From: Rhodanobacter sp. T12-5
Lineage (GTDB): Bacteria; Pseudomonadota; Gammaproteobacteria; Xanthomonadales; Rhodanobacteraceae
Reading direction: 5' to 3'
Length of the DNA: 64,000 nucleotides
Assembly: GCF_008329435.1 (NCBI RefSeq)
Contig: NZ_NPKN01000001.1
Span: forward strand, 124,001-188,000
Shown: one piece after another, positions 43,189 to 52,549 of the stretch
Numbering within the stretch: the stretch's first letter is position 1
Layout: the number at the start of each line of letters is the position of its first letter
The notes under the pieces: model-generated
Told to the model about the DNA's origin: nothing
Databases searched by the model: none
Seen by the model: only the letters and a program-made list of their open reading frames with translations
Program-made: the position numbers and the translations under genes

Positions 43189-43333
43189 GGGCAAAGCCTC
43201 GCAGGGGAAGCCGACACTATGGGGGCGGCGCAAGGCGACGAAAAGGGGGGTCGTGGGATGCGGGGTCGGTGGCTTATTGAAGCAGGGTTGGTTCGGTTCT
43301 GCTTTGAGCTGGATCAGGCTGGCGCGCAAAGCG

Positions 43334-43358
43334 AAACGGCGACCACCGGCCGCCGTTT
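43334..43358 (-). terminator. possible terminator downstream of rho
   Basis: Minus-strand stem AAACGGCG-N9-CGCCGTTT followed by CGCTTTGC, 50 nt after the rho stop. The weak T-run makes it a moderate candidate. Confidence 0.45.
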
Positions 43359-43407
43359 CATTCCGGGTAGGGGTCGCCGTATCTTGCGACTCCTGGTTTC
43401 CCGCTTC

Positions 43408-45216
43408 TCAGCGCTTCATCGAATTGAAGAACTCGTCGTTGGACTTGGTGTTCTTCATCTTGTCGAGCATGAACTCCATCGCGGAAAGCTCGTCCATCGG
43501 ATGCAGCAGCTTGCGCAGGATCCAGATCTTGGAAAGCATGTCCGGCTCGATCAGCAGATCCTCGCGGCGGGTGCCGGAGCGATTGATGTCGATGGCCGGA
43601 TAAACGCGCTTTTCGGAGATGCGCCGGGACAGGTGCACTTCCATGTTGCCGGTACCCTTGAACTCCTCGTAGATCACCTCGTCCATCTTGCTGCCGGTTT
43701 CGGTCAGCGCGGTGGCGATGATGGTCAGCGAACCACCTTCTTCCACATTGCGGGCGGCGCCGAAGAAGCGCTTCGGGCGCTGCAGGGCGTTGGCGTCCAC
43801 GCCGCCGGTAAGCACCTTGCCGGAGCTCGGGATCACGGTGTTGTAGGCACGCGCCAGGCGGGTGATCGAGTCGAGCAGGATGATCACGTCCTTCTTGTGC
43901 TCGACCAGGCGCTTGGCCCGCTCGATCACCATCTCGGCGACCTGCACGTGACGCACGGCCGGCTCGTCGAAGGTCGAGGAGATCACTTCGGCGCGCACGG
44001 TGCGGGCAATCTCGGTGACTTCCTCCGGACGCTCGTCGATCAGCAGCATGATCAGGTGCGCTTCGGGGTGGTTGTACTGGATCGCCTGGGCAATGTTCTG
44101 CAGCATCATCGTCTTGCCGGATTTCGGCTGCGAGACGATCAGGCCGCGCTGGCCCTTGCCGATCGGCGCGATGAGATCGAGGATGCGTCCGGTGATGTCC
44201 TCGCTCGACCCGTTGCCACGCTCCAGCTTGTAGGCCTTGCGCGGGAACAACGGGGTGAGGTTCTCGAACAGCATCTTGTTCTTGGACGCCTCCGGCGGAT
44301 CGCCGTTGATCGTCTCGACCCGCAGCATGGCGAAATAGCGCTCGCCTTCCTTCGGGTGGCGCACGCGACCGGTGACGTAGTCGCCGGTGCGCAGGTTGAA
44401 ACGGCGGATCTGGCTGGGCGACACGTAGATGTCGTCGGGGCCGGCCAGGTAGGACTCGTCGGCCGAGCGCATGAAGCCGAAGCCGTCCTGCAGGATTTCC
44501 AGCACGCCTTCGGCCCAGATGCCTCCGCCGGAGCGGGCGTGCGCCTTGAGCACGTTGAAGATCACGTCCTGCTTGCGCGCGCGGGCGACGCCTTCGTGCA
44601 CGCCCAGCGACTCGGCGAATTCCAGCAGCTGGATCGCGTTCTTGCGCTTCAGTTCGGTGAGGTTGATGACGCGGTCGTTGCTGCCCGGATCGGCGTTGTC
44701 GTCGTCCACCGGCAGGCCGTTCGGGTTCGGCCGCGGATGGTTTTGCGGACGTCCCTGCTGCGGGTTCGGGTTGCCACCGCGCTCGTTGCGACGACGTCGA
44801 CCACGGCCTTCGCGACCCTCGCGGCCGCCGTTGTTCTGGCCACCGCCCTGGTTCTGGCCCTGGTTCGGGTTCGATGCCGGGCCCGGGTTCTGGCCTTGCG
44901 GCTGATCCTGGTTCTGGCCGGACTGCGGCGCGGAGTCACGCGGCTCCTGAGGCGGGCGCGTTGTGGGCGGCTCGCTGGCCTGCGTCACTGGCAGGCTTGC
45001 CTGCACGGGTGCCGGCGCCGCCGGAGCGGGCGTCGGCGCGGCCGGGGCAGGCGCTGCCGGTTTGTCGGCACCGGCCGCCTTTTCGGCATTCGCCGCCGCA
45101 ATGGCCGCTGCCGTACGACGCGGAGCGCGGGGTCGCGGCTCGGATCTGGCTTCGGCAACAGGCTTGGTATCGGCGCTTTTGGCGTCGGTCGGAATTTTGT
45201 TATCGGTATCGGACAC
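43408..45216 (-). CDS. rho: Rho: transcription termination factor with long disordered N-terminal region
   Basis: Hexameric RNA-dependent ATPase that ends transcription. From the GTG at 45216 (GAGG 7 nt before) it is about 602 aa, against 419 in E. coli. Residues 1 to about 180 are a low-complexity stretch: Ala/Pro-rich first, then Gln/Asn/Gly-rich ([23 protein letters not shown]), then an Arg/Gly patch ([18 protein letters not shown]). The Rho N domain follows ([20 protein letters not shown]), then the RNA-binding cold-shock fold (GFGFMRS) and the ATPase with Walker A QPKSGKT and Walker [15 protein letters not shown]. The Q-loop and R-loop regions look intact. Confidence 0.96.
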   Translation of the reverse strand: MSDTDNKIPTDAKSADTKPVAEARSEPRPRAPRRTAAAIAAANAEKAAGADKPAAPAPAAPTPAPAAPAPVQASLPVTQASEPPTTRPPQEPRDSAPQSGQNQDQPQGQNPGPASNPNQGQNQGGGQNNGGREGREGRGRRRRNERGGNPNPQQGRPQNHPRPNPNGLPVDDDNADPGSNDRVINLTELKRKNAIQLLEFAESLGVHEGVARARKQDVIFNVLKAHARSGGGIWAEGVLEILQDGFGFMRSADESYLAGPDDIYVSPSQIRRFNLRTGDYVTGRVRHPKEGERYFAMLRVETINGDPPEASKNKMLFENLTPLFPRKAYKLERGNGSSEDITGRILDLIAPIGKGQRGLIVSQPKSGKTMMLQNIAQAIQYNHPEAHLIMLLIDERPEEVTEIARTVRAEVISSTFDEPAVRHVQVAEMVIERAKRLVEHKKDVIILLDSITRLARAYNTVIPSSGKVLTGGVDANALQRPKRFFGAARNVEEGGSLTIIATALTETGSKMDEVIYEEFKGTGNMEVHLSRRISEKRVYPAIDINRSGTRREDLLIEPDMLSKIWILRKLLHPMDELSAMEFMLDKMKNTKSNDEFFNSMKR

Positions 45217-45282
45217 GGGCAATCCTCGCAGGGCGCCGTTGAATTACAGGAGGGAGGGTGTGCGTCGCGCGGAAGGCGCAAG

Positions 45283-45298
45283 GGGACAGGACTGTCCC
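45283..45298 (-). promoter_or_regulatory. palindrome in the rho leader
   Basis: GGGACAG-GA-CTGTCCC, a 7-bp-arm dyad between trxA and rho, 67 nt upstream of the rho start. It may be an operator or a short leader hairpin. Rho genes are often autoregulated through their leaders, but nothing here proves it. Confidence 0.3.
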
Positions 45299-45403
45299 GA
45301 CGGACGCACTGAATCTAGCACCCGCTGCGTATCGGCGTAAAGCCTCGTGAGCCGGCCGTACTCAGCCGGGCCGGCTCGATGCCGCGGGTTTGCAACGGAT
45401 GGA

Positions 45404-45730
45404 TCAGATGGCCTTGTCGATCATCTGGGTCAGCTGGCCCTTGCTGACGGCACCGATCTGGGTCGCTTCGACCTTGCCGTTCTTGAACACCATCAGGGTC
45501 GGGATGCCGCGCACGCCATAGGTTCGCGGGGTTTGCTGGTTCTGGTCGATGTTGACCTTGACGATGCGCAGCTTGCCTTCGTACTGCTGGGCCAGTTCGT
45601 CCAGCATCGGCGCGATGGCCTTGCACGGACCGCACCATTCCGCCCAGAAATCCAGCAGCACCGGGGTATCGGACTTGAGCACCTGTTGCTCGAAGGCGTC
45701 GTCGTTCACATGGGTAATCAGGTCGCTCAC
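45404..45730 (-). CDS. trxA: TrxA: thioredoxin
   Basis: 108-aa thioredoxin, the general disulfide reductant. The GTG start at 45730 has GGAG upstream and gives [20 protein letters not shown]. The active site is [14 protein letters not shown], with the cis-Pro in [15 protein letters not shown]. Gene order rhlB / trxA-rho is the same as in E. coli. Confidence 0.98.
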   Translation of the reverse strand: MSDLITHVNDDAFEQQVLKSDTPVLLDFWAEWCGPCKAIAPMLDELAQQYEGKLRIVKVNIDQNQQTPRTYGVRGIPTLMVFKNGKVEATQIGAVSKGQLTQMIDKAI

Positions 45731-46124
45731 CGGGAATCTCCGTGGCTGGGGCGCAAAACTGCGGGGGTGAAAACAATGGGGTGGCAAACGCGGGAAAACA
45801 AGGAGATAGCGACTTGATCGCCCGTCATCAGCTACACTCAGGTGCCCATGAAGCGCGGGTTGCGCCGGACGAGGCCGTGCCGTGGCGGCATGTTCTCATT
45901 CCAGCGCAACTCCGGGCACGATTCAAGGGCGGCTTGCACAGCCGCCCGTCAGACCGCCGGCAAAAACGGCGTCGCACGCCGCGGCGCGACCTTGTTGACC
46001 CTGACATTGAGCCGCTTCGCTGCGCAACGCGCACCCGTCCTGCACCGCTTTCGCGCCGATCTTCGGGGCCTGTAGCGGGTGCAGCGCATCACGCCGCCGT
46101 CAGGCAAAGGTCAACCATCCGCAT
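45731..46124. other. 394-nt non-coding gap between trxA and rhlB
   Basis: Divergent intergenic region with no convincing gene. It holds a possible -10 TACACT (45833-45838) without a good -35, and a perfect stem GGGCGGCT-tgcac-AGCCGCCC (45927-45947). If rhlB is transcribed from near 45845, its leader would be about 280 nt and GC-rich. A 77-codon frame inside (45842-46075) is basic and has no ribosome site. Confidence 0.5.
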
Positions 46125-47879
46125 ATGTCACAAACCGTCCTCACCGATACCTTTTTCACCAACTTCGATCTTCAACCGCTGCTGCAGCAGGGCCTGGACG
46201 ACAGCGGCTTCACCCGCTGCACGCCGATCCAGGAAATGACCCTGCCGCTGGCGCTGGCCGGCCGCGACGTCGCCGGCCAGGCGCAGACCGGCACCGGCAA
46301 GACCTGCGCCTTCCTGGTCGCGCTGATGAATCGCCTGCTGACCACGCCGGCCGTGGCCGAGCGCAAGGACAGCGATCCGCGTGCGCTGATCATCGCGCCG
46401 ACCCGCGAACTGGCGATCCAGATCGAGAAGGACGCCAAGGCGATCGGTCGCCACACCGGCCTGCGCGTGGCCCTCATCTATGGCGGCGTCGATTACGACA
46501 AGCAGCGCCAGCAGCTGAAGGATGGCTGCGACATCATCATCGCCACCCCTGGCCGCATGCTCGACTACCACAAGCAGGGCGTGTTCAATCTCAACAGCGT
46601 CGAGGTGATGGTGATCGACGAGGCCGACCGCATGTTCGACCTCGGCTTCATCAAGGACGTGCGCTTCATCTTCCGCAAGTTGCCGCCGCGCGAGCAGCGC
46701 CAGGTGCTGCTGTTCTCCGCCACGCTCTCCCATCGCGTGCTGGAGCTGGCCTACGAGCACATGCACGAGGCCGAGAAGCTGGTGGTGGAGAGCGACAACG
46801 TCACTGCCGACAAGGTGCGCCAGGTCGTCTACTTCCCGGCCAAGGAAGAGAAGATGCCGCTGCTGCTGAACCTGATCGACAAGCACAAGCCTTCGCGCAG
46901 CATCATTTTCGTCAATACCAAGGCCGCCGCCGAGCGCATCACCGAGCGCGTCAAGCGCCACGGCTGCCGCGTCGGCGCGATCTCCGGCGACGTGCCGCAG
47001 CTGAAGCGGCAGAAGCTGTTGCAGCGTTTCCAGGATGGCCAGCTCGACATCCTGGTGGCCACCGACGTGGCCGCGCGCGGCCTGCATATCCCCGCGGTCA
47101 GCCACGTGTTCAACTACGACCTGCCGCATGAAGCGGAGGATTACGTGCACCGCATCGGGCGCACCGCGCGCCTCGGCGCCGAGGGCGACGCGATCAGCTT
47201 CGCCTGCGACCTGTACGCGATGTCGCTGCCGGACATCGAGACCTATATCGGCCAGAGTATCCCGGTCGCGCAGATGGATCCGGAGCTGCTGGTGATGCCG
47301 AAGCCGCGCGCGGTCGATGCCGAGTTCGCCGCGAATGCCGCCGCCGACAGCGCCGCGTTCGGCGACGTGGTGCCGCCGCGTCCCGGCGAGAAGCCGCGCC
47401 GCACGGGTGGTTCCGGCGGCCGCAGCGGCGAGCGCAGCGGTTCGGGCCGCAGCAGTGCACGGCCGCCGCGTGAGCGCCGGCCGGTCGAGTCCGTCGCCGA
47501 CAGTGCCGTCGTCGCTGCGGCCGAGCAGCCGGTTGCCGTCGCCGTGCACCACACCGAAACGGCCCCGGCTGCCAGTGGCGATGCCGCCACCGGCGAAGCC
47601 GCGCGCAAGCCGCGCCGTCGTCGTGGTGGGCGCAACCGTCGTCGCGAAGGTGCGCCGACCGACGGCGTCGAGAACGCCGGTCGCGGTACAGCCGTGGCCG
47701 AAGGCAACCGCGCCCCGCGCGGCGAGCGTCGTCCTCCGCGCGAGCGCAATGCGGTCGAGTCCTCGGGCAATACCCATAACCGGCCGTCGCGCCAGGTGGC
47801 CGTGACCAAGGCCGACCACGCGTCGCCGCAGAAGCCGGGCCTGTTCCGTCGGCTGACCAGGCTGTTCACCGGGCGATAA
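46125..47879 (+). CDS. rhlB: RhlB: DEAD-box RNA helicase
   Basis: ATP-dependent RNA helicase that unwinds mRNA for the RNA degradosome. The 584 aa comprise a 395-residue core and a long tail. Motifs: Q motif [26 protein letters not shown], Ia [64 protein letters not shown]. The C-terminal 190 residues are Arg/Gly/Pro-rich and disordered ([15 protein letters not shown]), typical of xanthomonad RhlB and probably an RNA- or RNase E-binding tail. Divergent from trxA-rho. Confidence 0.96.
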   Translation: MSQTVLTDTFFTNFDLQPLLQQGLDDSGFTRCTPIQEMTLPLALAGRDVAGQAQTGTGKTCAFLVALMNRLLTTPAVAERKDSDPRALIIAPTRELAIQIEKDAKAIGRHTGLRVALIYGGVDYDKQRQQLKDGCDIIIATPGRMLDYHKQGVFNLNSVEVMVIDEADRMFDLGFIKDVRFIFRKLPPREQRQVLLFSATLSHRVLELAYEHMHEAEKLVVESDNVTADKVRQVVYFPAKEEKMPLLLNLIDKHKPSRSIIFVNTKAAAERITERVKRHGCRVGAISGDVPQLKRQKLLQRFQDGQLDILVATDVAARGLHIPAVSHVFNYDLPHEAEDYVHRIGRTARLGAEGDAISFACDLYAMSLPDIETYIGQSIPVAQMDPELLVMPKPRAVDAEFAANAAADSAAFGDVVPPRPGEKPRRTGGSGGRSGERSGSGRSSARPPRERRPVESVADSAVVAAAEQPVAVAVHHTETAPAASGDAATGEAARKPRRRRGGRNRRREGAPTDGVENAGRGTAVAEGNRAPRGERRPPRERNAVESSGNTHNRPSRQVAVTKADHASPQKPGLFRRLTRLFTGR

Positions 47880-47890
47880 GCGCCAGTCGG

Positions 47891-47948
47891 GAAAGTGCGA
47901 TCGCGCACTTTCGCGGCCGCCGGATCGGGCGCGTGGTGGCCCGATCCG
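47891..47948 (+). terminator. two stacked hairpins after rhlB
   Basis: GAAAGTGCG-atcg-CGCACTTTC (47891-47912) is followed at once by CGGATCGGGC-N8-GCCCGATCCG (47921-47948). Both stems are perfect and begin 11 nt after the rhlB stop. No T-run follows, so this may protect the mRNA 3' end rather than terminate. Confidence 0.45.
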
Positions 47949-48082
47949 CGTTGGCCCGTCCATGATCCGTTTGCCGGGTTCTGAACCCGCGGCGATCAAC
48001 CGTCGCGGGAAGTCCGCATCTTCACGCCGGCTTCCCTTATCCTTGTCGCTGATACGACGGCACGCAGGCTCGGGGACTCTCG

Positions 48083-48760
48083 GTGATCCAGTTCGATCAA
48101 GTCAGCAAGCGCTACGAGGGCGGCCACGAAGCGCTCTCGCAACTCTCGTTCGAGGTGCCCAGCGGCGAGATGGCTTTCGTCACCGGGCATTCCGGTGCCG
48201 GCAAGAGCACCTTGCTCAAACTGCTGGGCCTGATCGAGCGGCCGTCGCATGGCGTGATCAACATGGATGGCAAGAGCCTGGCGAAGATCCGCCACAGCGG
48301 CATCCCGAAATGGCGCCGGCAGATCGGCATGGTGTTCCAGGATCATCGCCTGCTGATGGAGCGCACGGTGTTTGCCAACGTCGAGCTGCCGCTGGTCATC
48401 GGCGGCATCGCGCGCGCCGAACGTGCCCGCCGCGTGCGCGCGGCGCTGGAAAAGGTCGGGCTGCTTGCGTACGAGCGACAGTTGCCGGCCACCCTGTCCG
48501 CCGGCGAACAGCAACGCGTCGGTATCGCCCGCGCGATCGTGGCGCGGCCGATCCTGCTGATCGCCGACGAGCCGACGGGCAATCTCGATCCGCAGCTGGC
48601 AATGGAGATCATGGGCCTGTTCGCCGAGTTCCAGCAGGTCGGCACCACCGTGTTGATCGCCAGCCACGACCTGCCGCTGATCAAGCGCATGAAGAAGCGC
48701 GTGATCGTGCTCGACCACGGCCGACTGGTGGCCGATCTGTCGGCCCAGGAGGTTTTGTGA
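48083..48760 (+). CDS. ftsE: FtsE: cell-division ABC ATPase
   Basis: 225-aa ATPase of the FtsEX divisome complex, which drives EnvC-dependent activation of peptidoglycan amidases at the septum. The GTG at 48083 follows GGGGA. Walker A is GHSGAGKST, Q-loop MVFQDHRLL, signature LSAGEQQRVGIARAI, Walker B ILLIADEP, switch His IASHD. The signature has SAGEQ in place of LSGGQ, usual for FtsE. Translationally close to ftsX. Confidence 0.96.
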   Translation: MIQFDQVSKRYEGGHEALSQLSFEVPSGEMAFVTGHSGAGKSTLLKLLGLIERPSHGVINMDGKSLAKIRHSGIPKWRRQIGMVFQDHRLLMERTVFANVELPLVIGGIARAERARRVRAALEKVGLLAYERQLPATLSAGEQQRVGIARAIVARPILLIADEPTGNLDPQLAMEIMGLFAEFQQVGTTVLIASHDLPLIKRMKKRVIVLDHGRLVADLSAQEVL

Positions 48761-48762
48761 GC

Positions 48763-49740
48763 ATGCCACCGGAAACCGTCCGCGCTTCAGCCGCCGATGC
48801 GCCGCCGCGCAATGGACACAGCCAGAGCCGGCGCCTGGCCAGCTGGCGTGAGCATCATGGCTGGAGCGCCGCGGCCAGCTTGCGCCGACTCGGCACGCGG
48901 CCGCTCGGCAGCCTGCTGACGATCGCCGTAATGGGGTTGGCGCTGGCCTTGCCGCTGGCGTTTTACCTGTTGTTGGGCAATGTGCAGAAGCTTGGCGATG
49001 CGCTGGGTCAGGGCCAGGCGATCAGCGTGTTCATGCAGCCGGGCCAGACCGCGCAACAGGCGCAGATGCTGGCAAGCCAGCTGGGCGATCGACCCGAGGT
49101 TGCCGCGGTCGTGGTGAAAACGCCACAGCAGGGCATGGAGGAACTGGCCGGGATGCAGGGTTTCTCCGGCGCCCTGAACACACTCGACGACAATCCGTTG
49201 CCGTATGTGCTGCAACTGCAGCCGCGATCCGGGACAAGCGCCGCTGCGCTGGCGCGCATGGTTGCCGACGTGCGCGCGATGCGCAGCGTTGACCTGGTGC
49301 AGGACAGCGGCAGCTGGCGGCAGCGGCTGGATGCATTGCTCGGCGTCGGCAACCGCGCCGTGCTGGTGCTTGCCTCGCTGCTGGCGCTGGCGGCCTTGCT
49401 GGTGGTCGGCAATACCGTGCGGGTCGACATCGCCAGCCGCAGCGAGGAGATCGGCGTGCTGCTGCTGGTCGGCGCCAGCAGTGCTTTCGTGCGCCGGCCG
49501 TATCTGTATGCCGGGATCTGGTATGGACTGTTCAGCGGCATTCTGGCGGCGTTGCTGGCGGTGCTGATCGAACTTGCGCTGGCCGCGCCGGTGGCGCAAC
49601 TGAGTCGCGCTTATGATGGCAAGCTGCAGGTCGGCGGCTTGCCGCTGTGGTTGCTGCTGGCGGTGCCGCTGGCCGCGGCCGCGTTGGGTTGGCTGGGTGC
49701 GCGCGTGGTCAGTGCATGGCAATTGCGCAACGCGGCCTGA
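48763..49740 (+). CDS. ftsX: FtsX: cell-division permease-like protein
   Basis: 325-aa membrane partner of FtsE. Four helices: SLLTIAVMGLALALPLAFYL near residue 45, then after a 150-residue periplasmic loop three more (VLVLASLLALAALLVVGNTV, WYGLFSGILAALLAVLIELA and the last near the C-terminus). The periplasmic loop (QAISVFMQPGQ to the SGSWRQRLDALL region) is where EnvC docks in the family. Start is the ATG at 48763; an in-frame GTG at 48757 overlaps the ftsE stop and is closer to AGGAGG, so either is possible. Confidence 0.95.
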   Translation: MPPETVRASAADAPPRNGHSQSRRLASWREHHGWSAAASLRRLGTRPLGSLLTIAVMGLALALPLAFYLLLGNVQKLGDALGQGQAISVFMQPGQTAQQAQMLASQLGDRPEVAAVVVKTPQQGMEELAGMQGFSGALNTLDDNPLPYVLQLQPRSGTSAAALARMVADVRAMRSVDLVQDSGSWRQRLDALLGVGNRAVLVLASLLALAALLVVGNTVRVDIASRSEEIGVLLLVGASSAFVRRPYLYAGIWYGLFSGILAALLAVLIELALAAPVAQLSRAYDGKLQVGGLPLWLLLAVPLAAAALGWLGARVVSAWQLRNAA

Positions 49741-49874
49741 TGAATCCGCAACCGGGTGACGCGAATCGCAGCGGCTGATGCGGTCGGTGCGCTATCTTCA
49801 TGGAAGCGGTCGCAAGGGGTGCGGTCGCGATCTATTGGCCGGGAGCGCCACGGGGTGCGGTGGATGACAAAGGC

Positions 49875-50717
49875 ATGAGTACAAATATCAGCAATCGTCT
49901 GGTCACCGAGGCGCCGCGCGTGCTGGTGGTCGACGGTTCGCGCGTGGTGCGGCAATTGATCGGCCGCGTACTGCAGGCCGAGTTGCCGGGCGTCGAGGTG
50001 GTCGGTTGCGGCAGCGGGGCCGAGGCGCAAAACGTGCTCGGCGAGGGCGTGTTCGATTTCATCACCATCGCGCTGCGCCTGCCGGACATGGACGGGCTGG
50101 AGTTGGCGAAGTTCGTGCGCGAATCGGCGCCGCAGATCTACGTGCCGATCGTGGTGGTCTCCGGCGACGTCGAGGATCGCCTGCACAAGCGCTCGCTGGG
50201 CGAGCATGTCACCGACTATTTCGACAAGGCGCTGGGTTTCCAGGCGCTGGCGGCGTTCATCCGTGGCTACGTCAGCCCGCAGGCGACCGCCGAAGGCACC
50301 GTGCTCTATGTCGAGGACAGCCGCGTGGTGGCGCTGGCAACCCGCCGCATGCTGGAGCGGATCGGCCTCACCGTGCGCCATGTGGTCAGCGTGGAAGACG
50401 CGCTGGCGATGCTGGAAACGGACCGCGCGCTCGGCTGGGTCGGCGCCGACGTGGTGCTGACCGACGTCAGCCTGAAAGGCGAATTGACCGGCGGCGACCT
50501 GCTCAAGCACATCCGCGGCGAATTCGGCTACGGCAAGGGCCGGTTGCCGGTGCTGGTGATGACCGGCGACGAAAATCCGGCCAACCAGGCGGCCCTGATC
50601 AGGGCCGGCGCCAACGACCTGGTCGAAAAGCCGGTCGAGGAGAAGCTGCTGGTGACCAAGCTGCTGTTCCAACTGCGCGTGGCGCGTCATCTACGTGAGC
50701 ACGCGGCCGAGGCATGA
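49875..50717 (+). CDS. double-receiver response regulator (REC-REC)
   Basis: 280-aa protein made of two receiver domains without an output domain. Receiver 1 (residues 15-130) is degenerate: the acidic pair reads VVDGS and the phospho-acceptor position is Ala66 ([11 protein letters not shown]), though K118 remains. Receiver 2 (residues 142-275) is complete: E147/D148, acceptor D197 ([10 protein letters not shown]), T230 and K252 (VEKP). Such proteins usually act by protein contact in phosphorelays or motility. ATG at 49875; its stop overlaps the ung start (ATGA). No histidine kinase lies in the window. Confidence 0.87.
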   Translation: MSTNISNRLVTEAPRVLVVDGSRVVRQLIGRVLQAELPGVEVVGCGSGAEAQNVLGEGVFDFITIALRLPDMDGLELAKFVRESAPQIYVPIVVVSGDVEDRLHKRSLGEHVTDYFDKALGFQALAAFIRGYVSPQATAEGTVLYVEDSRVVALATRRMLERIGLTVRHVVSVEDALAMLETDRALGWVGADVVLTDVSLKGELTGGDLLKHIRGEFGYGKGRLPVLVMTGDENPANQAALIRAGANDLVEKPVEEKLLVTKLLFQLRVARHLREHAAEA

Positions 50718-51436
50718 GCGATGCGGCACGGATCAAGCTGGAGCCCTCGTGGAAGGCGCGCATCGGCGACTATCTGCAGCGCCCCGACATGCAGGCATTG
50801 GCGGCGTTCCTGCGCGCCGAAAAGCAGGCCGGCAAACACATCTATCCGCCCGGCCCGGAAATCTTCGCCGCCTTCGAGCACACCCCGTTCGACGCGGTGC
50901 GGGTGGTGGTCCTGGGCCAGGATCCGTACCACGGCCCCGGCCAGGCACACGGCCTGTGCTTCTCGGTGCGCCCCGGCGTACGGGTGCCGCCGTCGCTGGA
51001 GAACATCTTCAAGGAAATCCAGCGCGACCTCGGCATCCCGCGGCCCGACCACGGCTGCCTCACGCCATGGGCAGACCGCGGCGTGCTCCTGCTCAACAGC
51101 GTGCTGACGGTGGAAGAAGGTCGCGCCGGCACGCACCAGGGCAAGGGCTGGGAGGGCTTCACCGATGCGGCGATCGACGCGCTGAACCGCGAGCGCGAAG
51201 GCCTGGTGTTCCTGTTGTGGGGCTCCTACGCCCAGCGCAAGGGCCAGCTCATCGACACCAGCCGGCATTGCGTGCTCAGTTCGGTGCATCCATCGCCGCT
51301 GTCGGCCCACCGCGGCTTCATCGGCTGCGGGCACTTCTCCGCTGCCAACCGCTATCTCGAAAGCCGGCACCAGGCGCCGATCGACTGGTCGCTGCCGCCC
51401 CGGGCTGCATTGCAGGGCCGCTTCACGCCCGCTTGA
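50714..51436 (+). CDS. ung: Ung: uracil-DNA glycosylase
   Basis: 240-aa family 1 uracil-DNA glycosylase. Water-activating motif [20 protein letters not shown], active-site [20 protein letters not shown], and leucine/His loop [19 protein letters not shown] are all intact. The start overlaps the response-regulator stop by four bases, so the two are translated together. Confidence 0.97.
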   Translation: MSDAARIKLEPSWKARIGDYLQRPDMQALAAFLRAEKQAGKHIYPPGPEIFAAFEHTPFDAVRVVVLGQDPYHGPGQAHGLCFSVRPGVRVPPSLENIFKEIQRDLGIPRPDHGCLTPWADRGVLLLNSVLTVEEGRAGTHQGKGWEGFTDAAIDALNREREGLVFLLWGSYAQRKGQLIDTSRHCVLSSVHPSPLSAHRGFIGCGHFSAANRYLESRHQAPIDWSLPPRAALQGRFTPA

Positions 51437-51476
51437 ATGTCGCTGCGGCAGCCTCATGTCGGTGCGATCCAGGCAC

Positions 51477-51505
51477 TGGACAAGGGCTGCGAATATCTAT
51501 ACTAT
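51477..51505 (+). promoter_or_regulatory. candidate sigma-70 promoter of rpoH
   Basis: TGGACA (51477-51482), a 17-nt spacer and TACTAT (51500-51505) in an AT-rich stretch (TATCTATACTATTTAG). A start near 51512 would place the CIRCE operator just downstream, from about +27. Confidence 0.45.
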
Positions 51506-51514
51506 TTAGTTTAT

Positions 51515-51540
51515 TAAAGCGCGGAACCAACCCGCGCTTT
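51515..51540 (+). other. hairpin in the rpoH leader
   Basis: AAAGCGCGG-N7-CCGCGCTTT, a 9-bp perfect stem directly before the CIRCE box and sharing its last two T bases. It could terminate ung transcription or act in the rpoH leader. Only three T bases follow. Confidence 0.5.
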
Positions 51541-51565
51541 AGCACTCCAACTACCCGAGTGCTAA
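51539..51565 (+). promoter_or_regulatory. CIRCE operator (HrcA binding site) upstream of rpoH
   Basis: TTAGCACTC-N9-GAGTGCTAA, a perfect match to the CIRCE consensus in arms and spacing, 30 nt before the rpoH start codon. CIRCE is the binding site of the heat-shock repressor HrcA and usually controls groESL and dnaK operons. Confidence 0.93.
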
Positions 51566-51595
51566 ACTGTCACGTCATTGAAGGAGGTTCCATCC

Positions 51596-52459
<864 letters not shown>

Positions 52460-52515
52460 TGTGAGTCCCTTACAAGAGCCGCGCATCCCCGTGCGGACTT
52501 TTTGGAACGAGCATC

Positions 52516-52537
52516 GACGGCCCCCACGTGGGGCCGT
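52516..52537. terminator. convergent hairpin between rpoH and the NDH-2-like gene
   Basis: GACGGCCCC-ccac-GTGGGGCCGTC type stem in the short gap between the two converging genes, about 57 nt after the rpoH stop. A CTTTTTGG run lies upstream of it, but no downstream T-run is present. Confidence 0.4.
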
Positions 52538-52549
52538 CTGCGTTACGGA

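Noticed and set aside
45842..46075. 77-codon basic frame in the trxA-rhlB gap
   Set aside because: No Shine-Dalgarno sequence, low-complexity Arg/Ala composition, and codon use unlike nearby genes.
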